Origin: Gammaproteobacteria bacterium
GTDB lineage: Bacteria > Pseudomonadota > Gammaproteobacteria > UBA6002
Assembly: GCA_013697705.1 (NCBI GenBank)
Contig: JACCWJ010000045.1
Location: 1-64,000, forward strand
Length of the DNA: 64,000 bases
Direction: 5' to 3'
Positions 1 to 7,631 of the stretch are shown here, piece after piece. The notes under the pieces were generated by a model. The model did not search any database. It was not told where the DNA came from and saw nothing but the letters and a program-made list of their open reading frames with translations. A program made the position numbers and the translations under genes. The stretch's first letter is position 1; each line of letters opens with the position of its first letter.

Positions 1-96
1 TCTAAATGGCTTAGTAACCATTTTAGCGACATGCTCGGGAAGCCCCAATATTTTTGCGGCGGTGTATATATAGTAATTCGTAGTTTCTAAACTCAT
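1..96 (-). CDS. Glu/Leu/Phe/Val dehydrogenase-like protein, N-terminal fragment (cut by window start)
   Basis: Thirty-two codons are visible on the minus strand before the window edge. They begin MSLETTNYYIYTAAKILGLP and continue with a segment ending in KPFR. The ATG at 96 has a strong ribosome site (AGGGAAG) just upstream. The pattern of a short helix followed by LGL..(10)..PFR resembles the N-terminus of hexameric NAD(P)-dependent glutamate dehydrogenases, where a PxRE motif precedes the dimerisation domain. The catalytic part is outside the window, so the assignment rests on this short segment only. It would interconvert glutamate and 2-oxoglutarate in the cytoplasm. Another member of the same superfamily, leucine dehydrogenase, lies at 39.5 kb. 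Confidence 0.55.
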   Translation of the reverse strand, partial: MSLETTNYYIYTAAKILGLPEHVAKMVTKPFR

Positions 97-145
97 GATC
101 TTCCCTTCTGAGTTCTACATTAATAAATGTTTAGCTTATTTTTTC

Positions 146-202
146 ATAACTATTCAGTACTAATTTAGAACCTGGCAAGAACGGAGGGATTGGCGCGGGA
201 TT
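146..202 (-). repeat. Dispersed 55-bp element, copy A
   Basis: Read on the minus strand this matches the copies at 13534-13588 and 58624-58678. The half with GGTTCTAAATTAGT followed by CTGAATAGTTA is nearly identical. The distal half is more diverged. It lies upstream of the dehydrogenase fragment and downstream of the secreted-protein gene. Confidence 0.6.
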
Positions 203-211
203 TCTAAAGGC

Positions 212-238
212 GGGGTTAGGCTGAGAACACCTAACCCC
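212..238. terminator. Terminator-like hairpin after the secreted-protein gene
   Basis: A perfect 9-bp stem (GGGGTTAGG / CCTAACCCC) with a 9-nt loop starts 7 bp beyond the stop of the gene at 246-674. There is no clear T-run on the minus strand and only a T-rich stretch on the plus strand. It could be an intrinsic terminator or another structured 3' end. Confidence 0.45.
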
Positions 239-245
239 TATAGTA

Positions 246-674
246 TTATTTCTTTATTATGGCTTGAACTTTAGTGCCTTGTTTACCAGCACCTGAAGTT
301 CTCGCCCCAAATATGTTACGCACTTCAATTGTGGCATGATTTGGAACGTAATCTCTGAAGAATTCATAGCCTTCCTCATCATATAACACCACTTCCACGG
401 CATCAAAATAAACGTCGGAAAGAATATCATCGACTTCACCAGGGTAAACCGTGTCATTTATTGATGTTCCAGGCACTTTAACAGTGATCATTTGAGAACT
501 GTTATTGAAAACATGGACGTCTGTTTTTACATATGACGCAGAGCGTACCATTTTACTCGATTGGTCGTTGCTGTGTTTGCTGGTTCGAAGACTAGTCAAA
601 TCCGGTGCTGCCAATGCACTTACTGAGAAAAGGAGGCCTGCCAGAAGACAGATTGTAATTCTAATCATTTTCAT
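246..674 (-). CDS. Small secreted protein of unknown function
   Basis: This is a 142-residue protein with a clear Sec signal peptide: Lys/Arg in the first five residues, a hydrophobic core of about 15 residues, and likely cleavage after SALA-A near residue 23. The mature part (about 120 residues) is Ser/Lys-rich at its start. It then shows alternating hydrophobic residues typical of a small beta-sandwich (segments around VHVFNNSS and VEVVLYDEEG). It has no cysteines and no motif I recognise. The ATG at 674 is preceded by AGGGTGA at good spacing. It stands alone, divergent from the gene at 850, and a hairpin follows its stop. It is likely periplasmic or exported. Function unknown. Confidence 0.75.
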   Translation of the reverse strand: MKMIRITICLLAGLLFSVSALAAPDLTSLRTSKHSNDQSSKMVRSASYVKTDVHVFNNSSQMITVKVPGTSINDTVYPGEVDDILSDVYFDAVEVVLYDEEGYEFFRDYVPNHATIEVRNIFGARTSGAGKQGTKVQAIIKK

Positions 675-777
675 AATTCACCCTATCTAATTATATTTGT
701 ATAAAAAGGCTGCCTATCATAGCAAATATAAGTATTTTGCCAAGTGAATTCTCTAGCAACCCCACGACGAGCTCAAA

Positions 778-806
778 TTGCGGGCTTAATTAAAATAGTT
801 TATCTT
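778..806 (+). promoter_or_regulatory. Candidate sigma70 promoter for the 850-2037 gene
   Basis: TTGCGG at 778-783 and TATCTT at 801-806 are separated by 17 bp. Transcription would begin near 813. That leaves about 37 nt of leader before the ATG at 850, but only about 7 nt before the alternative ATG at 820, so it favours the later start. Confidence 0.4.
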
Positions 807-849
807 ACGGGCTTGCCCTATGGACATTTACACTACGGAGAAGAAACTT

Positions 850-2037
850 ATGCAAGCAGCTACAGAAACACCTTCGGCAATCGTTGAGCCCAACATTCGA
901 ATTGATAAACTCCCCGCCAATGAAATTGGAGAGATGGAGGGAGGATTTTCTGCATCTATATTTCTACCGAATGTTACAATACAAAAAATACATACAATTT
1001 TTTCTAAAACAAAGATGTGGCATGAGATGTTTGCTCCTGTCACTCTTGCCTTGGAAGAACAGGGAACTATTCCTAAAGAAATCGCTGTTGGATTATCCGG
1101 TACTGCTCAATCCTCCCTTGAACCCGTTCCTGCATTTTACGAAATCGAAGTAATTGAAAAAGATGACGATCATATGCTTGTCAAAGTACGATTAAAAAAA
1201 TGCGAGGCAAATACTCAAAATGACATTTATTTTAAAGACCTTTTAGGGATATTCCTGTTTACCTCTGGCAACCAGGGTGTTAATTATTCCGTCAACATGC
1301 AATATCTTCGCAACAATCTCCTTAGTAACAAAGCAAAAGATGTACTGTTAAATTTCGAAAACATTATGCAAGCGGCATTGAAAAATTCCATGCATACAGC
1401 ATTTAGTAAAATTTGTGACCCCGCCTCTAAGGCACTGCGAAAAAAAATCAAAAACGAACTACAAATTACCCCCATCTCTGCAGGTGATTTGCCACAAGCT
1501 TACGCCGGTGGTGTTCAAGGCTCATGGCTAATTCCTACTACTAGTGATAAAGTTTTAGCAGTGCTTTGTGATGTTAAAGAATATAATAAATTACATCCTA
1601 ATTTTCCAGCGATTGAAAAGAGTCACACTCAAGATGAGCAATCCCAACTAAGTTTTAATTTTATTAAGGTGAACTTTCCGCTGCGCCTCGAGAAAATTAA
1701 CGAACAAACGATAGAATTAACGTCTCTCGATCAAAACTTTTTAAAAAGCATTTACAAGGGTACTTTTTTTTCCTCCCTGCTGGCGGATTTGAAACTCAAA
1801 TTTGTAACTCAATCACAAGGTAATGAAACCTTGTTAACCATAAGCTTTATGCATAAGCTCATGTCATCAATAAGAGACCTCACTGGACCCGCGGTGAATG
1901 ATGCTGCAAGTAAGCTTATCAGGACTATGGAGCGTCGTATGGTTCAGAAATTTATGCACGACCTGACCCCTGACAATAATAACAATAATACTTTACGATT
2001 AGAGGATGAAGTAAGTACTCCAAGTTTTACGGGTTAG
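850..2037 (+). CDS. Hypothetical protein, possible tandem START/SRPBCC-like domains
   Basis: This is a 395-residue soluble protein with no signal peptide or membrane helix. I chose the ATG at 850 because GGAG sits 9 nt upstream; an in-frame ATG at 820 has no ribosome site. Residues about 215-375 look like a polyketide-cyclase/START-like lipid-binding fold: a VQGSWLIPTTSDKVLAVL opening, an N-terminal helix with LHPNFPAIEK, several strands, and a long C-terminal helix with RTMERRMVQKFMHDL. The first half (about residues 30-190) has a similar order, with a strand, a short helix around KMWHEMFAP, strands and a terminal helix. That suggests an internal duplication. The fold call comes from pattern only. 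No neighbour suggests a role. Confidence 0.6.
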   Translation: MQAATETPSAIVEPNIRIDKLPANEIGEMEGGFSASIFLPNVTIQKIHTIFSKTKMWHEMFAPVTLALEEQGTIPKEIAVGLSGTAQSSLEPVPAFYEIEVIEKDDDHMLVKVRLKKCEANTQNDIYFKDLLGIFLFTSGNQGVNYSVNMQYLRNNLLSNKAKDVLLNFENIMQAALKNSMHTAFSKICDPASKALRKKIKNELQITPISAGDLPQAYAGGVQGSWLIPTTSDKVLAVLCDVKEYNKLHPNFPAIEKSHTQDEQSQLSFNFIKVNFPLRLEKINEQTIELTSLDQNFLKSIYKGTFFSSLLADLKLKFVTQSQGNETLLTISFMHKLMSSIRDLTGPAVNDAASKLIRTMERRMVQKFMHDLTPDNNNNNTLRLEDEVSTPSFTG

Positions 2038-2048
2038 TATTTGGGTTT

Positions 2049-2123
2049 CCTGGATTTCGCTTCGCTACATCCAGGCTACATGGCTGCATATTGTAGCCTG
2101 GATGTAGCGAAGCGAAATCCGGG
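2049..2123. repeat. Inverted pair of GTAG-type REP elements
   Basis: A 32-bp arm at 2049-2080 is the reverse complement of 2092-2123 at 31 of 32 positions, with an 11-bp spacer. Each unit reads TGTAGCCTGGATGTAGCGAA followed by GCGAAATCC. It therefore starts with the GTAG tetranucleotide and carries the internal dyad of REP sequences mobilised by RAYT (TnpA-REP) enzymes. It lies between the convergent ends of the 850-2037 gene and ccmI and could form a large cruciform or a bidirectional 3' hairpin. Confidence 0.75.
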
Positions 2124-2130
2124 TTCCTGG

Positions 2131-3210
2131 TTAATTAACTACCGTAGCGATATTAATTTGGAGGGGCCTTCTTGAATCTTTGGATATTACTTCACTCTTA
2201 CCGACCAGATCTCCTTTCGCAGGTAATGCATTACCTGATTTCGACACTCTTGCTTCGACATAAAATTTATTAGCATTTGCTAATGATTTACCAGGTAACA
2301 TACTTTGCAAGTCACCCAAGGCCAAGTGTACTGGAAACTGCTTAATGTCTAAACGCAGTGCTGCCAAAGGAATTTTAGATCCCCCCGCATCCAGCGCGTA
2401 TACAAATAAAATATTACTTTGACTCAAATTATTTTTAAAAGTCGCTGACAAATTAATGGTTACCTTTATTTTAGCAAATGCATTATTAATTACAGGGAGT
2501 TGATTTTGGGCTTGGCTAATCATAGCTATTAATGATTTTGAATCATCAGAATCTATAGGGAAATATTTCAATAAACTTTCCCAATAACGAATTGCTTTAT
2601 CAAATTGTTTCTGTTGGAACGCATCCAGCGCTAATAAATTCATTGCATTAATGTTGTTTGGATCGCGTTTTAACAATTTCTCAAGCAGCGTTGCATCTTC
2701 GGCGGTGAGTTTGTGGTTAATATAAAAATTGGCGGAGACAAATTGAAGCACATAATCAGGCTCATCAGGCTTTAACAGAACCGCTTGTTTAAATGATTGT
2801 AGAGCAGATACGTAGTTTTTTTCATTAAAATAAAGCTTGCCTAATAGATACCAACCTTTGGCGCTATTTTCATCTTTAGGGAGCTGATCCAATTTATGAC
2901 GCAACGCAAGAATAATTTTATGACGAGAGCCATACTTTGCAATTTCTTGCCGCACATTATCATTGCGGTTTTTTAGAGTTAATTCTTGAGCCACTAATTC
3001 ACTTTTACCCCAGTAGCTATACATCAACAGAGAAAAAAGTGGAAACAATACAATGATAAAAACTATGCTTAAGCAGAGTGATTTAACTGTTAAATTTTCA
3101 GAGGCAAAACGTGGAGAAACTTTCTTATAGCTAAGCAAGGGTATTATTAAAAAAGCGAGTGCGATAATTGTTAAAATAATAATGGCTGACCAAAATAAAA
3201 TCATTTTCAA
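2131..3210 (-). CDS. ccmI: CcmI, cytochrome c biogenesis TPR protein
   Basis: This 359-residue protein is the apocytochrome c chaperone of the System I haem lyase complex. An N-terminal membrane helix (about residues 5-27) is followed by a cytoplasmic loop and a second helix (about 45-66). The periplasmic part has tetratricopeptide repeats from about residue 110 to 210 (motifs such as AKGWYLLGKLYFNEKNYVSA and ALQSFKQAVLLKPDEP). A C-terminal beta-rich domain follows, with KIKVTINLSATF and GDLVGKSEVISKDS, as in CcmI/NrfG proteins. It is the last gene of the run ccmCDEFGHI and overlaps the ccmH stop by 4 nt, so it is translationally coupled. A REP pair follows its stop. Confidence 0.9.
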   Translation of the reverse strand: MKMILFWSAIIILTIIALAFLIIPLLSYKKVSPRFASENLTVKSLCLSIVFIIVLFPLFSLLMYSYWGKSELVAQELTLKNRNDNVRQEIAKYGSRHKIILALRHKLDQLPKDENSAKGWYLLGKLYFNEKNYVSALQSFKQAVLLKPDEPDYVLQFVSANFYINHKLTAEDATLLEKLLKRDPNNINAMNLLALDAFQQKQFDKAIRYWESLLKYFPIDSDDSKSLIAMISQAQNQLPVINNAFAKIKVTINLSATFKNNLSQSNILFVYALDAGGSKIPLAALRLDIKQFPVHLALGDLQSMLPGKSLANANKFYVEARVSKSGNALPAKGDLVGKSEVISKDSRRPLQINIATVVN

Positions 3211-3662
3211 CCTATCTGTTTGGTATTTTGTTGCAATGTAACACTGTCAATGTCATGGGTCCGTTGTCTTTGTCGATGTATACTCAAAAATAAAATTGCG
3301 AAAGCTCCGACTAAGAATATAAAAGGACCCAGCCATAAGATGAAGGTAGTATTATTAATGCTTGGTTTAAATAAAATATATTCCCCATATCGCTGCACGA
3401 GATAATGCTTAATCTGCATTTCTGAATAACCAGCACTGACCTGGTTATATACTTCCTTTTTTAAATCTTGGGCAAGTGGCGCGTTAGACTCAGCCAAGCT
3501 TTGGTTTTGGCAAACTAAGCATCGAAGCTCGCTAATTAAACGTTTAAACTGTTGCTCTTGTACGGGAGAAGTAAAGTGATAGTTATTTTCAACATTAGCC
3601 AATGTTACTGTAAAAAAAACAATGGCAGAAAAAAAGAAAACTACTTTAACAAAAAATTTCAT
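3207..3662 (-). CDS. ccmH: CcmH, apocytochrome c thiol reductase
   Basis: This 151-residue, membrane-anchored periplasmic thiol-disulfide protein keeps the CXXCH haem-binding site of apocytochrome c reduced. A signal peptide or anchor covers residues 1-22. The family motif LRCLVCQNQSLAESNAPLA gives the redox cysteines C48 and C51. A second hydrophobic helix is at about 105-127. The length matches the short CcmH form, with CcmI encoded separately rather than fused as in E. coli. It overlaps ccmG upstream and ccmI downstream by 4 nt each (ATGA type), so the three are tightly coupled. Confidence 0.95.
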   Translation of the reverse strand: MKFFVKVVFFFSAIVFFTVTLANVENNYHFTSPVQEQQFKRLISELRCLVCQNQSLAESNAPLAQDLKKEVYNQVSAGYSEMQIKHYLVQRYGEYILFKPSINNTTFILWLGPFIFLVGAFAILFLSIHRQRQRTHDIDSVTLQQNTKQIG

Positions 3663-4201
3663 TCCTCCTCCTGCTGTATTTTCTTAATTCTTGGCAGTAA
3701 GTCATTATCCAAAATTTCCACTGTCAGGGGGCCTACGTATCGATAGCGAACAATACCCCGCTTATCAATCAAAAATGTCTCTGGTGTACCATAGACGCCA
3801 AATTGCATAGCTAATTTTCCTTGAGGATCATAAATGATTTTGTGATAGGGGTTGCCTCGTTTAATCAAATAACTCAGCGCATTTTCTTGCTGGTCTTTAT
3901 AATTTAAACCAAATAGTTGAATTTGATTTTTTTGGACAAGGTCAATTAATAAAGGATGCTCTATTTGACAGCTTTCGCACCAAGAAGCCCATACATTTAA
4001 AATTGTTATTTTGCCCTTAAACTGCCTGCTGTTAATCACCTCATGTAAATCATCTAAAGAAGGAGATGAAAAATTCGGGACAGGTTTGTTAACCAATAAG
4101 GAAGGCAATAAATTTGGATCTTTACCCAGCCCTTTCCAGAAAAAAAGAACAATCACCAAAAACACTACTAATGGACCTATAAAGCGCATTCGGAGAGTCA
4201 T
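3659..4201 (-). CDS. ccmG: CcmG/DsbE thioredoxin-like protein
   Basis: This 180-residue periplasmic thioredoxin-fold protein is tethered by an N-terminal helix (about residues 8-23). It delivers electrons from CcdA/DsbD to CcmH and apocytochrome c. The active site WASWCESC has cysteines C75 and C78 (CXXC). The family also shows the acidic strand NVWASW, the cis-Pro region FGVYGTPETFLID and the GP....GPLT C-terminal loop, all visible here. The start overlaps the end of ccmF by 4 nt and the stop overlaps ccmH by 4 nt. Confidence 0.95.
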   Translation of the reverse strand: MTLRMRFIGPLVVFLVIVLFFWKGLGKDPNLLPSLLVNKPVPNFSSPSLDDLHEVINSRQFKGKITILNVWASWCESCQIEHPLLIDLVQKNQIQLFGLNYKDQQENALSYLIKRGNPYHKIIYDPQGKLAMQFGVYGTPETFLIDKRGIVRYRYVGPLTVEILDNDLLPRIKKIQQEEE

Positions 4202-6114
4202 GGAATCACCTCTTTAAAAGGCGAATTTTTAACTCTAAAGGCTGCAATAATACCTCCCAACATCATGAGCAATCCACCCAACCATATCCAGCGTATAAAA
4301 GGTTTATAATAAACCCTCATTGACCATGCTTCATTTTCCAACTTTTCTCCCAATGCGAGATAGAGGTCATGAAAAGGATGAATATGTATTGCGGTTTTAG
4401 GAAGCGCCATTTGTTGTGCAGTATATCTGCGCATCTCAGGACGTAAAATGAAGTTTTGCTGATGTTTTCGCACCAAAAACTGACCTTGGGAAAAAGAATA
4501 ATTAGGCCCCTCACCCCCTATCACTTTTTCAAATGTAATAGCGTAAGGACCAATCTTAAGCACATCATTTGGGGACATTCGAATATCACGTTGAACGCTG
4601 TAAACCGACGAAACGACTATACCTATGACACAAATTCCGAAACCCATATGCGCGATCATCATTCCCAGTCTTTTCGTAGAGAAATGGGGTTTTGAAACAA
4701 CTACGCTATGTTGCAGCGTTGCAATAATGACCCAAAAGGCGAGCATCAACCCAATTAAAATACCCACGTGAAATTTGCCGGTCATCCATAGGGGCAGAAT
4801 TAAAGCGAGCAATAGACTAATGGGTAAAGTGTATTTGAATCGTTTAACCACGAGTGAAACACGTGATTCCTTCCAGTGTAATGCAGGGCCGATTCCCATC
4901 ATAAATAAAATCGGCACAACTAAGGGGATAAAGACAGCATTAAAATAGGGAGGCCCGACGGATAATTTTCCCAGCCCTAGCCCATCAATAATCAAGGGAT
5001 AAATAGTCCCCAATAAAACGGTCAGCATGCAAGAGGTTAATAAAACATTATTGGTTAATAACATCGTTTCTCGGGACCATAATTGGAAAACACCACTATT
5101 TTGAATGGTATGTCCCCGCCATGCATAAAGCAGTAGCGACCCGCCAACCACAGCCACTAGAAAATATAAAATAAAGGCCCCTCGAGTGGGGTCAATAGCA
5201 AAGGCATGCACCGAAACTAATATTCCCGAGCGCACCAAAAAAGTTCCCATTAAGCTTAAGGAGAAGGTACAAACTGCAAGTAAAACTGTCCATGCTTTAA
5301 AGACGTTTCGCTTCTCAGCCACAATTAAGGAATGGATGAGAGCAGTGCCAGAAAGCCACGGTAAAAAAGACGCGTTTTCTACTGGGTCCCAGAACCACCA
5401 TCCTCCCCAGCCTAAAACTCTATAGGCCCACCAGCTTCCCAAGGTAATACCTAAGGTTAAAAAACTCCACGCGATTAAGGTCCATGGGCGCGCAAATCTT
5501 GCCCACTTCGCATCAAATTTGCCACTGATAAGCGCAGCAATAGCGAAAGCAAAAACCACGGAAAAACCGACATATCCCATGTAAAGCATAGGAGGATGAA
5601 TGATTAAGCCGGGATCTTGTAGAAGAGGATTTAAATCTCTGCCTTCCAAGGGAATAGAGGGAAGTAATCGCTGGAATGGGTTAGAAGTCGTTAATAAGAA
5701 AAGTAAAAACCCAACGGATATGCTGCCTAAAATTGATAATACCCGCGCTGTCATAACAAGCGGTATCTGGCTAGAGTATTTACCTACTAAGGCGGTCCAA
5801 ATACTCAGTATTAACACCCATAGCAACAATGACCCTTCATGAGCCCCCCAGGTCGCACAAATGCGGTAAATAACTGGCAAATGAGTATTGGAGTTTTGAG
5901 CGACATACGCCACTGAAAAGTCATTAATTGCTAAGGAATAAGCTAATATGGCAAAGCTAATGCCGATGAAAACAAACTGTGCATAGGCAGTTGAAATCGC
6001 GAGATTAACCCACAATCCAGATTTATTAAACGACCCCCACATGGGCAGGATGACCTGCACTATGGCTAAGCACAATGCGATAATTAAACAATAATGACCA
6101 ATTTCAGGTAACAT
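4198..6114 (-). CDS. ccmF: CcmF, haem lyase subunit
   Basis: This 638-residue polytopic inner-membrane protein attaches haem from holo-CcmE to apocytochrome c together with CcmH and CcmI. The haem-handling tryptophan-rich WWD domain lies at residues about 236-253 (GWGGWWFWDPVENASFLPW). Conserved histidines H173 (IIHPP) and H261 fall at the positions known for the E. coli periplasmic haem ligands. About 14-15 hydrophobic segments are visible, and the C-terminal periplasmic region (about 500-610) precedes the last helix. The length is normal for the family. A 58-nt gap separates it from ccmE, and it overlaps ccmG. Confidence 0.97.
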   Translation of the reverse strand: MLPEIGHYCLIIALCLAIVQVILPMWGSFNKSGLWVNLAISTAYAQFVFIGISFAILAYSLAINDFSVAYVAQNSNTHLPVIYRICATWGAHEGSLLLWVLILSIWTALVGKYSSQIPLVMTARVLSILGSISVGFLLFLLTTSNPFQRLLPSIPLEGRDLNPLLQDPGLIIHPPMLYMGYVGFSVVFAFAIAALISGKFDAKWARFARPWTLIAWSFLTLGITLGSWWAYRVLGWGGWWFWDPVENASFLPWLSGTALIHSLIVAEKRNVFKAWTVLLAVCTFSLSLMGTFLVRSGILVSVHAFAIDPTRGAFILYFLVAVVGGSLLLYAWRGHTIQNSGVFQLWSRETMLLTNNVLLTSCMLTVLLGTIYPLIIDGLGLGKLSVGPPYFNAVFIPLVVPILFMMGIGPALHWKESRVSLVVKRFKYTLPISLLLALILPLWMTGKFHVGILIGLMLAFWVIIATLQHSVVVSKPHFSTKRLGMMIAHMGFGICVIGIVVSSVYSVQRDIRMSPNDVLKIGPYAITFEKVIGGEGPNYSFSQGQFLVRKHQQNFILRPEMRRYTAQQMALPKTAIHIHPFHDLYLALGEKLENEAWSMRVYYKPFIRWIWLGGLLMMLGGIIAAFRVKNSPFKEVIP

Positions 6115-6172
6115 TTGACCTCAACTTGAGCTTAACGATTAACGATGAGCAATAGTAAAAGAAAAGCGCAAA

Positions 6173-6577
6173 CTACTCTTTTTTGATCCCCGGAGGCATA
6201 TATTTCTCATCATGTTTGGCGAGCACTTGAGTGGCTCTGAAGGTATTAGAAATAAAATGTCCTTCCACTACCACGCCCTGTCCCTCTCGAAATAAAGAGG
6301 GTACGATTCCCGTATATTCAATGGTTACTTCTTTGACAAGATCAGTAATAATAAAATGCATTTTCAAACTATTTGGCTCACGATTCAAACTGCCTTTTTT
6401 GACTAACCCTCCAATACGAAGGTTGGTCCGGGGCAGCGGGTTCGTGTTCAATTGAGAAGGGGTATAATAAAGATTAATATTCTTATTTAAGGCAAACAGC
6501 ACTAAGCTCACAGTTACCCCAACGCCCACTACCATCATCGTTAATAATACTAAGCGGTTTCTTCGCTTTGAATTCAA
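6173..6577 (-). CDS. ccmE: CcmE, periplasmic haem chaperone
   Basis: This 134-residue haem chaperone has an N-terminal anchor (residues about 9-30) and an OB-fold domain. Its C-terminal motif LAKHDEKYMPP carries the covalent haem ligand H122 and the axial Y126. It receives haem from CcmC/CcmD and passes it to CcmF. The start is TTG at 6577. It overlaps the ccmD stop (TTGA), and GGAG lies 6-7 nt upstream inside ccmD, so translation is probably coupled. No ATG gives an intact anchor. Confidence 0.95.
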   Translation of the reverse strand: MNSKRRNRLVLLTMMVVGVGVTVSLVLFALNKNINLYYTPSQLNTNPLPRTNLRIGGLVKKGSLNREPNSLKMHFIITDLVKEVTIEYTGIVPSLFREGQGVVVEGHFISNTFRATQVLAKHDEKYMPPGIKKE

Positions 6578-6699
6578 TTTTCACTCCGTAACCTAGCCTT
6601 TATTCGATGGAACTTTTTAAACGATGACACCAGACTTACCAAAAAAAGAACGAGCATTAAACCATAGGCGGACCAGATGAAGGCGCCGTAGCCGTCCAT
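6574..6699 (-). CDS. ccmD: CcmD, small haem exporter subunit
   Basis: This is a 41-codon gene between ccmC and ccmE. The product starts MDGYGAFIWSAYGLMLVLFL and has one membrane helix (about residues 7-24) followed by a basic tail (KKFHRIKARLR). The G-Y-x-x-F-I/V-W motif before the helix and the basic cytoplasmic tail are characteristic of CcmD, which stabilises CcmC-CcmE and helps release holo-CcmE. The start is ATG at 6699, 19 nt after the ccmC stop. The end overlaps the TTG of ccmE. It is shorter than E. coli CcmD (69 residues) but fits short CcmD proteins elsewhere. Confidence 0.9.
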   Translation of the reverse strand: MDGYGAFIWSAYGLMLVLFLVSLVSSFKKFHRIKARLRSEN

Positions 6700-6718
6700 T
6701 TTGAGAAAAAAGACTATA

Positions 6719-7477
6719 TTATCGATTAAATGATGCATTATTTTCAGTAGCTAAGATGTTTTTAACCCAGTGAGAGCGATGTTCCCGAAGTAATAGTTCA
6801 TTGCGCGCTCGCAACAGAAGAACAATAATATAAAATAGCAAAAAAGCCAATATCATCGCAAGAAGTGGATACAACATTGAAGGAGCGATTGAAGGGGAAT
6901 TAAATTTTAGGATGCTCGCTTTTTGATGCAACGTATTCCACCAATTCACGGAATAATGAATGATAGGTAAATCCACCACTCCTACAATAACCAAAATACT
7001 ACTGGCGCGAATCGCCTTTTCTTTTTCGACTATTGCTGACTGCAAAGCGATAACCCCAACATATAAAAACAATAAAATCAGCTCTGACGTAAGACGTGCG
7101 TCCCATAACCACCATGTCCCCCACGTAGGAAGACCCCAGAGAGCGCCTGTCACCAACGCTAAAAAAGTAAAGGAAGCCCCTATAGGTGCGCTTACTGCAA
7201 ATAACACCTCAGCCAATTTCACTCGCCAAATCAAACCGATACTGGCCATTATGGCCATAAAGAGGTACACCCCTAATGAGAGCACAGCACTTGGGACGTG
7301 AACATAAATAATTCTAAACGCCTCGCCTTGCTGGTAGTCAGCAGGTGCCAGATATAGCCCTCCGACTAAGCCATAACTTAAAGTTATTCCAAACAGCACC
7401 ATTACCCAGGGTAAGGATGCGGTACAAAAAGTATAAAAGTTCTTGGGAGCTGCAAATTTATAGAGTGTTGATAGCAT
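6719..7477 (-). CDS. ccmC: CcmC, haem transfer protein to CcmE
   Basis: This 252-residue, six-helix inner-membrane protein presents haem to CcmE. The WWD motif WGLPTWGTWWLWDARLT spans about residues 114-130. The axial histidines H60 (IIYVH) and H184 (NTLH) fall exactly where E. coli CcmC has its haem ligands. It is the first gene of the ccmCDEFGHI run. Its ATG lies only 15 nt downstream of a strong intrinsic terminator (7493-7520). Transcription must therefore read through that hairpin or begin within or after it. Confidence 0.96.
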   Translation of the reverse strand: MLSTLYKFAAPKNFYTFCTASLPWVMVLFGITLSYGLVGGLYLAPADYQQGEAFRIIYVHVPSAVLSLGVYLFMAIMASIGLIWRVKLAEVLFAVSAPIGASFTFLALVTGALWGLPTWGTWWLWDARLTSELILLFLYVGVIALQSAIVEKEKAIRASSILVIVGVVDLPIIHYSVNWWNTLHQKASILKFNSPSIAPSMLYPLLAMILAFLLFYIIVLLLRARNELLLREHRSHWVKNILATENNASFNR

Positions 7478-7492
7478 AGGATCTCAGCAAAC

Positions 7493-7520
7493 AAAAAAAA
7501 GGAGTGTACCATAACACTCC
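7493..7520 (-). terminator. Intrinsic terminator or attenuator directly before ccmC
   Basis: On the minus strand GGAGTGT pairs with ACACTCC (7-bp perfect stem, 6-nt loop, 7501-7520) and is followed at once by eight T residues (7493-7500). It would end transcription of the coiled-coil gene at 7632-8903. It sits in the ccmC leader, with its T-run ending 15 nt before the ATG. Confidence 0.8.
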
Positions 7521-7631
7521 CAAAACGTAATGAGGATATATCCCTTCCCCACCGATTTGGTTCGGGGGACCCCGCAGAACAATGAGTGGAATTAACGTAG
7601 GGTAAGAAAACCGCAACGGTAAGCTTAAATC

